Source: Epiperipatus broadwayi (taxonomy: Eukaryota; Onychophora; Udeonychophora; Euonychophora; Peripatidae). From it: DNA of 64,000 nt. The stretch covers positions 930,001 to 994,000 of the forward strand of contig JAQFVV010000158.1 of assembly GCA_028023455.1 (NCBI GenBank), given 5' to 3'. The position numbers and the translations under genes were made by a program. Under the pieces are notes generated by a model. That model was not told where the DNA came from and ran no database searches. It worked only from the letters and a program-made list of their open reading frames with translations. Shown piece by piece: positions 29,401 to 41,400 of this stretch (positions are counted from its first letter, which is position 1; each line of letters starts with the position of its first letter).

Positions 29401-32400
29401 ACGGCTCGTTGAGTTATTTGACTCCACGACAGAATTTCTCAGTGAAAATAAATCCTGTTCTGAGTGATGAACTCCAAAACAATAAGAACCATATTTTTTA
29501 TTTAGCGGACTTATTTGGAAAATTTAATGACGTCCAAACAAAGCTGCAAGGAAAAGATGTAACAATTATCCAAGCTCGGACAATACTGTTAGGCTTCCAA
29601 GTAAAATTAAATTTATTTACATCTTTATTGCTACGTAAGGATTATCAGTATTTTTCAAATCTGCGACAATTAGAAATAAAAGAAGAAGACTTGAAAATAT
29701 ATACAAGTCATCTTCAAAAATTAAGCGACGATTTTAAACTGCGCTTTGTTGATTTGGAAAACATTGACATCCCTGAATGGATTATTGCGCCATTTTCCGC
29801 TCAAATTGAAAACATGGACATCAACCTGCAAGATGAGCTTGCTGAATTATTATCGGATCTTGAAGCAAAGACGCTTCTTAAAAATTTAAAAATAAGCAAA
29901 TTTTGGACAAATATAAATATAATGCAAAAATATGTAAAACTTTACGAAATAGCTCAGCCATTTATGCTGGCGTTTCCAAGTTCCTATATGGTTGAAGCCG
30001 GTTTCAGTCACGTAAATTCAATCTTAACTAAGTACAGAAATAAATTAAATGTGGAGTTTCGAGGGGATTTAAGATTAAAATTGACCAATTTCGAACCCAA
30101 TATAGCGAACCTTGCAAAGAAACACCAGGCACACCCATCTCATTAATTAAGAAGCAATACTGTAGTTACTTTACTTATTATTTTTACTTATTTATAATTA
30201 CTTATTATTTAATAAATATTAAGGTATTTAAATTTCAACATTAAGATATTTTTCATAAAACTATTGTTACACAATGTAAAATTACTTTAATAAATGTTTA
30301 AAATCATAAAATAAATGTAAAAACACAGTACCTAATAGATAGTTTTATTTTAATTAACTGAAAATTACTTTTATGGGAGTCAATGGAGATTTCGAAAAAT
30401 TATATAGGAGTCCATGATCAAAAAAGTTTGACAACCCCTGTTCTAGCTGCATTTAAAATAACTAAAATATAAAATTCGCTTCATCTTTTATTGTATATAG
30501 ATTAGTTAAAATTTTATTTCCTTTCAAAAAAAAATAAGGGTTTTCATTTCATGTGGAAATTGGCAGCAAATATGTAAAGTTAGATAAATAATCATGATGT
30601 AGTATTTTAAACATGAAATGTGCAAAAATATTTTAACATGAAGTGTCAAAATGTTAGAAATAATGAGTGGTAGTATAATTATTAGAGTTTAAATTATTTA
30701 AACTAAAGGTTTATTTTGAAATTTGATTGAGTCTACTTTATATGTAAATTAACTCTTGGCTTAATTACCGTGAAATAGATCTTGTGTGTTAGAATCTTGT
30801 TAAATTTCTGTTGAATGTTTAAAATTTACTATATCTATATAGTGAATTTATTCGCAGTTTTTTGTAAATTTGAGGTTAGTTTCATAAGGGACCATCTCAC
30901 ATACTTAAATAGAATTATTATTGAGTTTGAGATTTGATCCAAAAGGACCACTTCAGTCAATTGAGTTGGGTTAAAAAAATGGCCGCTCCCTAGAATTATC
31001 ATTGTAAGGATGGTATATTGATTATAATAATCCCATATCAGATATATATATGTGTGACTGCTATGAAACTAATAATAGGAATAAATGTATTGTATTTGTG
31101 AGGGTCAGCCATGTGCATGTATTGAAGGCTAGGGATTTATTCTGTGGCATGTGTGCTCAAACATAGAACTATGTTAGTATTATAATATGCAATTGAAAGA
31201 TTAATTTTATAAAGTTATTCAAAATAAACATGGGACATTTTACAAATAACTGTGATTGTTTCATATTTATTTTTCAGCATATTTATGAACTAAAAGTTAA
31301 AAAATAGAGGAGAAATGGAAATGACTTATTAAAGCAATTATTGTTATAAAGATAATCGAATTATAAAGAAAATTTTCATAAAATCTTTTAATATAGTTGG
31401 TAATGTAGACATGTTTAGGGTAAAAGAAATTATATCTTGTGTGACAGTTATATTACTTTGTAAATACGTTATTGTTTTGTTATTTGTTTAAATAGAATGT
31501 TAACTTCTTTAAATACACAATGTTGATTGGTCTGCATTAATTTCATGAGTATTTCATTTTCTATGTGATTTGGCCAGATATTGCAAATAGTGGTTATGTA
31601 ATAATCATCATTGTCACATATTAAAGAAAATATTTTCTAACTTTATTAAAATATATAAATAAAGAATATATATTCGTATGTTTCTTGAAAGTATAGCCAG
31701 GTGACACTCGAATCAATTAAATTTAAATATATAAAGTGTACCATTACATTATTAAGATGGGAATAACTTTTACTAAATTTCAAGATTTTTTGTACAATCA
31801 ATATTAATGTTTAATTTTTGGGCTTATTGTGATTTAAAATAATTCTTTTATTTTGATTGTCTAACTATAATGTGACATAAATAGATCATGAATGTTTTTT
31901 TTTCCAACTTCATCTAGCTTTTTTAAACAAAAATTTAATAAAGATTTAGCCAGTTTTGTTAAGAAAAAATGAAATTGAAGAAGTGGATTGATTAGTATGT
32001 ATAGTTATCAGGTCATGTTATTTGGTTTTTGTTAGCAGAACATGTTAAGAATGCCTTTAAAAGTTAAATAATTATAGCAATTTGTTATATTTAGTTGCAG
32101 CAAAAGGAGAATCTGAACCAGAAAGGAAAGAAACAAGGAGTAAAGTTGATGAAGACCGAAAACATGAATATCCTTTTTTAAATGATGAATTGTATGTGTG
32201 GTGACTTAGAAGACAATACTTATTCTGAAGTCATGTTTTTTTCATGCAGAAGCATCACTTCAATTATATTTTATAAATAGTAAAAAACTTATTTTTGTTG
32301 TTGATTTTTGTTTTGGATTTTTTTAAAAATTAGATCAAGATTAATTAAGTGATAGAGGTATGCTGTCATTAATCTGAAATCTTTGCTTCCAAGATTTTTT

Positions 32401-35400
32401 TGGATTTGTGATTTTTTTTTTCCAGATTTCAACAGTAAGCTTTTATCCTGCTCATTACAAACTCAAATTCTGCTGAAGATTTTAATAAGCATTAATTTTA
32501 CTACCTATAGTTTTATGTATATGTAAATATTTTTTGTATACTATATAAATTTATTTTATTAACAATATAATACTTTAAAATGCAGAATATGTTTATATAG
32601 AAATAATTAAAGCAATAAATCAAAACAATACTTTATAATTTTGTCTGGGCAATAGAGGTTTTTGAATTATAGATGTTCAGATTAATGAATTTTATTCAGA
32701 AGTAATTTTTGCTTTTCTAGACAGGAATAGATAGATGACATAATATCAGTTGTGTTTTATAATTTATCATTAAATTATAAGTCTTAAACTCCATTAAAAT
32801 GAAAAAGTCTTCATTATTGTAAAGTGATAACAATGAAGTCTTATTAAGTATGAAAAGGAAGATTTTATCAGGCTTATAGCTGTTGAGAGAAGAATGTTTA
32901 AATGATTTTCCATTTCAATTTTACCCTCTAGCTATGAACAGATGGATTCCATTTTTTAATCAATATCAATTTGTCTAGCAATTGAGCGTGACCTAATTCC
33001 CTGAAAGAAAAATCTTGAACCTGATTGGAATCTGAAAAAAAATTATCATACATAGCCTGGATATGGATTTCAAGTCATGGTTATGGCAGATGGATGTACT
33101 AACCACTATATTACAAGGTTCTTCAATTATTATTGTGGTACGATTATATAGATATAGGTCAAACTATTTTATAGATTAGTTTCAAGAAAAAGACACTATA
33201 TTTTATTTTGTAAAAAGCTTTTGCACTTGTGATTCAGTTCTGTAATTTAAGAAATTGTAAGAATCAAGAAATATATTTAAGATACATTTAGTTATTTATA
33301 TATAACATAGAATATGCATTCCATATATATATATAGATCTCAAGAAGGTATTAGAACTCAATTCTTGGTTTGAATTACTAGAGAATTCATTTTTAATAAC
33401 AAACTCATTTCCTCAGGGAGATTTGCACATATAGCAAAACAACATACAATTTGTTTATGAGAGAGAATTAAAATTTCAAAAAATTAATTCAAAATAATTA
33501 TATAAATACGGACTTTATTGCTTTGATTTTGATAATTGAGATGTCTTTTTATAAAATTAATGTTATCTCAAATTAAATAATATATGTATCAAGAATTTCA
33601 GTTAAGATATTTAATTTGAATTTTTGCACTACTGAATTGCTACTGTTGAGATAATATTGAGGAGGCTACTTTATGCTATGGCTTTTCATTAATTTTTTTT
33701 TTCTTGTGGCATTTCTCATATATTTTGTCTTTGCAGAATTTGCATTCATTCACTTATTTGCCTCTCATCTATTTCTGCACAAAGTGAAAATTAGTTTATT
33801 CAAGGGTACAACTAATACACATAAATTTTTATCATTATTTATTTAGATGAATAATTAATAAGCTATTTAATAAACATTAAATAATCAAAAGAGATTTTTA
33901 AACAAGAAAGTGTTATCAATTTTAAGCACCTCTAATAATGTAATTTTTCTTAAATGGGAAGATATTTTTTTTTATTATATACATGACCATATCTTATTAT
34001 TATTTTCCTGAAGATTTGTGATGATGGTGTTTTAGTTTTTGGACTATTTCCATCATCTAATACGAGTATTGAATGTCTTTAGAAAAATTTAACTTTATTT
34101 AAATATTCCAAATACATTAGTACATGCACAACGTTTCGAGAGGTATTATTCTGTCCTCTTCTTCAGGTGTTGCTGGCCTGACCATTGGCAGTACTATTAT
34201 GAGAATCGAACTTGGACCCTTAGATTCATTGAGTATTGAATTTTAATGTAACACTCTAACCAACAGAGCCATCCTGCCAAAGGCAAACAGTCAATAAAAA
34301 TTTGATATATTTATCTATGAGGTTCCTCCTGATTTCCCCACTTTTTTCTAAGAGCAAGGTTATTAGTGGTTTCCATACATTATGTATGGTCACACTAGAT
34401 TGACCTATGGGATTGTTTGTCATTGTCATGTGAACAGCTTCTTTAAATTTTCTTTTTTGTACTATTTCTCTATTCAATATTTTTGTATTTTCCCAATTGA
34501 ACATTTGTTCATTGTGACATACATGATCTGCTATCTTAGACACATCTGTTTTCTCTCTTCTAATCATCAGTTTGTGTTCTTGCAAGTGCTTTTCAATGGG
34601 ACATCTGGTCTCATCAAGATACGTTCTTCCACATTCACATGGTATTTCATAGATGCAGTTTTTTCTTTCCAGCATTTCAAGTTTAAGCTTTATAGATGCT
34701 AGAATTCCTCGTAGTGTAGTATGGGTCTAGAAAGATGTTCTGATGTTATATTGGTTATAGATTTTTTGTAATTTGTCTGCTATTTTTGATATATATGGGT
34801 ATATTATAATACCGATAACTTTTTTTTCTTTTAGTGGTTCTTTTTGTTATCTATTTAAGGTTTTCTTAATAACAGCTTATGGATAACCATTTTTCATAAG
34901 AGTTTGTTTTATATAGATTTTTTGTTTTTCAAATTGCTGGTTTCTGAACAATTTTTTTTTGCTCTGTTCCATAGTGATGGTATAGCTCCATGTTTTGTGT
35001 TTCTGGTGTGATTAGATGTATAGACTAAGTATTTTTTTATATGTGTGGATTTTCAGTAAACTGTAGTTTTGATTTTGCCATGAGGGAGTCATTTCACAAG
35101 AACATCTAAGAATGCCAATTTTTGTTGTTCTGATTCTGTTGTGAATTTAATTGAAGAGGGGGATATGTTGTTTATGTGTTTTCAGAAAGTTTGTAGTAAT
35201 GCTTCACCATGTGGCCATACAACAAACGTATCATCTACATAGTGAAGCCAAACTTTAGGTGGATATGGAATAGTTTTTATGGTTGTGATTTCAGTTATTT
35301 TATGTAAATATTGCTCATCAGGGGGTGACAATGGTGAACCCATAGCCATTTCTTGATTTTGTTGGAAGAATCCTGTTTTATATTGAAAGTAGGTTGTTTT

Positions 35401-38400
35401 TATGCAGAATGTTAATAGTTCCATTATACTAACAATAGGAAGAGTTGCTCTGGTTTGTAAACTATTTGTCACCATTTAATCTTTTCCTCACAATAGACAA
35501 TTTACTCACAAATGGACCGTGTGAAGAAGCATTGTCTATTGTAAATAAAAGATTAAATGATGATAACAGCTTACAAATCAAAACAACTCTTTGTATTGAT
35601 AGTATAATGGAACTCTAACATTCTGCATAAAAACAACTATTTTCAATATAACACAGAATTCTTGCAACAAAATCAAGGAATGATATGGGCTTACCATTGT
35701 CACCCCTGATTAGCAATGTTTACATAGAAGAACTGAAATCACAGCCATAAAAACTACTCCATACCACCTAAGTTTGGTTGTATGGCCACATGGTGAAGCA
35801 CTGTTACAAACTTTCTGCATATCCCCTTTAATTAAATTCACAGTAGACTCACAATATGAATAAAAATTGGCATTCTTAGATGTTCTTATGACAAGATTCC
35901 CTCATGGAAAAATCAAAATTACAGTCTACCAAAAACCCACACATACAAAAAAATACTTAGCTTATACATCCAATCACAGCAGAAACACAAAACATGGAGT
36001 TATACTATCACTATGGAACAGAGCAAAAAAAATTTGCTCAGAAACCAATGATTTGAAAAAAGAATAAATCTCTATAGAACAAACTCTTATGAAAAATGGT
36101 TATGAAAAAACAATTATTGGTTCTGTAGTATACCCATACATACCAAAAATAGCAGACAAATTAAGAATAATCTGCAATCAGTGTAACATCTATAAAGCCT
36201 AAACTTGAAATGCTGAAAAGAAAAAACTGCATCTATGAAATAACATGTGAATGTGGAAAGAACATATCTTGGTGAGACCAGTCGTCCCATTGAAAAGCAC
36301 TTACAAAAACTCAAACTGATTATTAGAAGAGAGGAAACAGATGTGTCTAAAGTGAAAGACCATGTATGTACTAATGAACATGTTCAAGTGGGAAAATACA
36401 AAAATATTGGATGGAGAAAAGGTACAAAGAAGAAAATTTAAAGAAGCTGCTCACATAACATTGGCAAACAATCCCATAAGTCAACCTAGTGTGACTATAC
36501 ATAATGTATAGAAATTACTAGTCAAATTTGCTGTTACAAAAAAGTGGAGAAATCAGGAGGAACCTCATAGATAAATATATGAAATTTTTACTGACTGTTT
36601 GCCTTTGGCAGGATGGCTCTGTTGGTTAGAGCGTTACTTTAAAATTCAATACTCAATGAATCTAAGAGTCCAAATTCAATTCCCATGCTATATGAAATTT
36701 CTACTGACTGTTTGCCTTTGGCAGAATGGCTCTGTTTGTTAGAGCATTACTTTAAAATTCAATACTCAATGAATCTAAGGGTTCAAGTTCAATTCCCATG
36801 CTAGTACTGTCACTGGTCAGGCCAGCAACACTTGAAGAAGAGGGTAGAGATAAATATATTTGGAATATTTAAATAAAGTTAATTTTCTAAAGACATTCAA
36901 TACTCATATTAGATGATGGAAATAATACAATATATAAATATCTTATTATTTTCTGTAAAAATTTTTCTTATCTTTTATTACAATTGAGGCAGCAATTGTT
37001 CGTATTATGAAGGCACGTAAACGGATGCAACATAATGTGTTGGTAGCTGAAGTAAGTATATTTTATAAAAAAGTTCAAATTAACAAAGATTTATTTCTTT
37101 GCTTTAATAATTTATTACTCAGTTTTAACTAACTTCATTGATTATTTTACAATATTAACTTTATTTAATATTTTTAACATCTGTAATATTTTATTTAGGA
37201 ATGTAATTTTTTTTATGAGATTGAATTAATACTGTATTAGTTTTTTACTCTTTATTCTTTGGGTCTGTTTTATTTTTTTGTATTTGTGTGTGTAAGAGTT
37301 AGTTTCAGTGAAGATTTGAATGATGGCAAATATTTTAGTAGAAATTCTTTTCACACCTCTTTAGATACTTAAAATAGCTTTTATTATGATTTTTTTTACA
37401 TTGCAATCATTCATGTTGTATCTTTTTATTTTATTTTTTGAAGACTTCTTTCAAAGTTAATTCAGTTAATATATTGTAGTCAATTACTATCAAGATATTA
37501 AAACTATTTGAAAATTTTTTCACAATCATTGTTAAGCCTAATTTACTTTAATATTTATCAGTATGTAGTTGCTTTCCTATAGTGGCGTTTTTTTATTTTT
37601 ATTAACAATGATGCATTTATTCTTTTATCGTCAATTTTAAATATTTTTCTAATTGACCAATAATAAATCTTGATTTTAAATCCTGATATATCTCATTGTA
37701 CTTTGACAAAATTCATAAACACTGTTATCATCTAACTTGATTTTTTTTTTCTATTAGTGCTATTGCATAACAGATGAGTTGTTGTTTTTTTTTTAATTCT
37801 ATCCTATTCCATTTTTATTTTCATTTAATCTTTAATTCTATTTATATTTAGTCTTATATTTTTTTAATTTCATTCTCATTTGACTATTTATGTAAATGTC
37901 CATCAACAAGCTATATGTCTTTATTCACTCTTTTGCATGTTTTTTTTTTTTGTTCCAGGTAACTGAGCAGCTTAAGTCTAGGTTTTTACCTAGTCCTGTT
38001 ATTATTAAGAAACGAATTGAAGGGTTAATTGAAAGAGAGTATTTAGCGAGGACACCAGAAGATAGGTAAATAAAAATTGTTAATTTTAAACCTATATATA
38101 AACAAAATTATGTAAAATAGTTAAAAGCGAGAGTTTCCAAACTTTTTTTTGGCCGCAGACCCTTTTATCTAAAACTTTTAAAAGTGTCGCCTCCCTAGTC
38201 ATTTACTTTACTTATTCAAATTGATAAATTTGTACAGTTTTCAATATTAAATATTTCACTAGATATCAAATTTTTCATTTTAATCACTTGTAATTAATGA
38301 TTGAAAAAGATAAAAGAACTGCGGAATATGGCATTATCTTGTGCAACATTTAATATCGAAACTTGCACTAATGCAAATTAAAGCAAAAAAAATACAAGCA

Positions 38401-41400
38401 GATTTTTTTTTAATTTTTGAAATTTATGAAATAAATATTTAAATTCAAAATAAGTACAAATATTGAAATCACTTTATTAAACATAAAAATGAAGTAAAAA
38501 AATCAACATATTCAGACAGAATTAAACATCAGCAAAATTACAATGACGAAAGATTTTAATTAGAATTATAAAAATAAGAATATGAAATAAATTAACTTGG
38601 AAATGAATTTAATGAAATGGGTACACTTCGTGATTTATCAATAATTTATCTAGGTCCGGTTTTAAATTAGTGGGTTGCCTTCTCAAATCTCTATGTTCAA
38701 TGATATGCAATCGATGTCTGTTCTGAAGCATGTTTAAAACTACACTGAAGTCTCTCTCTACCAGATACAATGATAGAAATGCCAGCAAATATTTTTGTAC
38801 AACAGTCCATAGAGTTGGGTACAAAAGTGGAATATCTTGTTGTAGCCAAAACTTTTGATAACTCTGTTTGAATTGTATCTTGAGATCCTCATTCGTGTTG
38901 ATGGTTATCAGCTCATCTTGTAAAATTATATTTGGTTCTGCACTAGTAGTTTATTGGTTTTATCTTCGAACCTAGGTGAAGAGCCTCCAAGTGGTTGACA
39001 TACAGCAAGATGTTTTCTTCTGGATTGTGCCTATCTTAAATAAGCTGGAGAATTGGGAAAGCTCGGATCTTACAATATTTTGCTTATCCTCATGGATTTT
39101 TGGAAATTTTGATTTAATACATACTTTTCATGATAACTTCACTTTGCATTGGGCAAAAGACAAATAGTATATGTTAGCAGAAAAGTAATATACCAAGGAA
39201 TGCAATAAAACTGAAAAAATATAGACATTATATATTCAAAATAGTAAAAAAAAAAAAAAAGATTTTTATACTTTTAAAAATTATTATTTTTATATTGCTT
39301 CATAAATACCAAAATTTAACATAAATTTTAAAACTATTTTTAATAATAGACTCATTAAATTTTAAATTCCTTACAAAATTTCCAATAAAATGGTATACCA
39401 TCATTCCAAAATATCAAAAAATAAAAACATATTTATCATTTTTCTAGAAATCTCTTATCTATTTCTTCCTTGTTAGATATCTGTATAATCAATAAAGAAA
39501 AGTAATAGAAAGATCAAATGTAAAATAGTCTTTAGGTTGTAAATGGCTCTGGTATAAAACAAGTTTAGATTCAATGCAACATAGAATATTAACAGTAATG
39601 TTATTTTTACAGTCTTCTCTTACTTTTCATCTAATGAAAAAGATTTTATTGTTAGGTAGAGTCCATTTAAAGTATAAATAATATTTACTGAGGCTATAAC
39701 CTCGAAAATATGCATATAAAATGCGATAGTAGGTCCCTACTATCGCATTTTATACGCATATTTTCGAGGTTATAGCCTCAGTAAATATTACTTACGTAAT
39801 CAATGTGCGTTTAATAAATTTATAATTAAAGAATAAAAAGCAAGTGATTACTGTAAAATGATTGTTTACATGTGATTAAATGTTATTGCAACTATATAGC
39901 AAAAGAATAAAATTAAATTTGTTGATGTATCTTATCTATTAGAACTATTCATGATTCCTCATCTGATCATAAAGTCAAAACAACAATATAGGAAAATGTT
40001 GCAGAAACTGGCATATTAGATAACATTCCTGAAGAAAATTAATTGAGGTGAAATTTGTAGAGTGCATTACCTATTTTAGTTTCCATTGATAAACAATAAA
40101 GCAGTCTCTGAACACTTGGTTTGTGTCTAATCAGCAATCTAGTCAATAAAACTTTCATGTCTTTTTTCTGGACAGGCAACACATTACTTTTTTTTTTAAT
40201 ATTATGAAACGACTAAGAACACAACTTGGATAACCAGATATCAGAAGTTGTATTTTTATCTATGAAAAACTATATGATACACATGGACATTATGGCTGTC
40301 TGCATAGATCCGTAATTTGAACCTAGGTCCTAATAGCTATCTGCCGCTGAGCCAACATTTGAAATCTCTTGATTTTGAATGATATTATTAAATGCTACTG
40401 TAATTGGTAAATTTCTTCATAGTTTTCTCAACTACACCTCTATGTATCTGATACACAGCTCTAAAGTTTACATTGCAATGGTCATGTTTACATATATAAC
40501 TGTGGTCACACATATATTTTATTGGGCTAAATTTTATTGCAATTTTTATTTTTAATATTTGGCTTTTTCATTTTATTAAAATTTAGACAAGAAAACATAA
40601 AAAGAATACCAGAAATGAATTTTTTCATTTATTTTTCTATAAAATAATAACTAAAAAAAAAAAGCTTAATTAAGAGTGACTGAAAATCTAATAATAACAT
40701 TCACTTTTAAAAAGATTGTCACTATTACTTTTAAGAAATCATTAGTAAAAATTATGAGAGAAGCTTAGTTTGTCAGCAGTTCAAGCGTAAAAAGTCTAAT
40801 TCATCAGGAAAAAAGATTGTGCAGTAAGCAAAGATGATTTGTTAATTATTTTTTTTTAGACATTATAATTACTATTACTTTTAAGAAATCATTAGCAAAA
40901 ATTATAAGAGGAGCTTAGTTTGTCAGTCCCTCAAAGAGAATTGCGATCAATGCTTGAATCAGTTGAATAACCATTATTCTCTGCTATAAATTTTACAGTA
41001 AACATTAAACAGTAAGAATAACAAAATGGTGGGGTACTATTTAAAAAAAATCATCATAAAATGTTTATTTTTTATCATAGAGAAATGAAAATTACATTGG
41101 CTGAAAGGAAAATGGACGTCGAATCAAATGATGCAAAGTACTCATGTAGTGTGTATAGTTTTCACATTATCGGAAGTTGAAACTGAGAATCGCTACTTTG
41201 AAGATACAAGCCCGCATTATGCGGCCACATAAGTGAAGAGGGTTTTTAAAAAACATTAATCTGGCGACAAAAGCCGATATGATCGATTTTGCTTTGATGA
41301 GATTCAAATTGTCTCCTTTCAGTTGTAAATTAACATCGTTAAATTTGCCAAATAAGTAGGTTAAATAAGCAATATATGTTTTTCTTTTAGTAAATTTTCT

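Larger units (their letters stand above)
27783..30440 (+). mobile_element. hAT-superfamily DNA transposon, ZBED5-like, near complete
   Basis: The left end is CTGAGGTCCCCAAAG. The right end, read inward on the minus strand, is CAGGGGTTGTCAAACTTT, so these are imperfect hAT-type inverted ends. They are flanked by 8-bp target-site duplications with two differences: CTCTAACT at 27775-27782 and TTCTAGCT at 30441-30448. The 8-bp size is diagnostic for hAT. Inside is a transposase gene in the CUL3 sense direction (28361-30146) with a likely 59-nt 5' untranslated intron (28287-28345, GTAAGT to TATAG). The length is 2658 bp. The coding region carries two stops and a frameshift, so it is inactive. Confidence 0.85.
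34046..36932. mobile_element. Inverted pair of Penelope-like elements (PLEs)
   Basis: Two 5'-truncated PLE copies lie head to head: a minus-strand copy (about 34046-35501) and a plus-strand copy (about 35531-36932). The outer ends match as inverted repeats (from TATTTCCATCATCTAATA inward), and the inner junction is ACAATAGACAAT/ATTGTCTATTGT around a 29-nt centre. The minus copy encodes reverse transcriptase and GIY-YIG endonuclease pieces. The plus copy is more decayed. PLEs are eukaryotic retroelements whose reverse transcriptase is related to telomerase, and inverted or tandem arrangements of partial copies are typical for them. The pair sits wholly in the U12-type intron and ends about 38 nt before the branch point. 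Confidence 0.85.
32168..36981 (+). other. U12-type (minor spliceosome) AT-AC intron of CUL3
   Basis: The intron starts ATATCCTTTTTT, matching all nine bases of the U12 5' splice-site consensus ATATCCTTT. It ends ...TTTTCTTATCTTTTATTAC. TTTTCTTATC at 36963-36972 resembles the U12 branch-point consensus. Its A at 36970 is 11 nt from the intron end, within the short distance typical of U12 introns. There is no polypyrimidine-AG acceptor that would keep the conserved protein. The intron is 4814 nt and contains a SINE relic and an inverted Penelope pair. Confidence 0.85.
39175..41165. repeat. Sequence interrupting the antisense hAT
   Basis: About 2 kb of A+T-rich DNA without hAT similarity separates the two transposase parts. 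It holds a 112-bp hairpin (39679-39790), a tRNA-type SINE head (40310-40354) and a diverged 60-bp direct repeat (40718-40925). It is most simply a nested insertion or insertions, though target-site duplications were not identified. Confidence 0.5.

Noticed and set aside
32168-32215. Read-through of the exon into [13 protein letters not shown] before a stop as an alternative CUL3 end
   Set aside because: It would delete the neddylation and winged-helix segments that are intact downstream. The AT-AC junction explains the site better.
36608-36690. Functional tRNA gene
   Set aside because: The D arm and T arm resemble a tRNA, but the anticodon arm is irregular, the acceptor stem does not close, and the unit is duplicated inside a retroelement.
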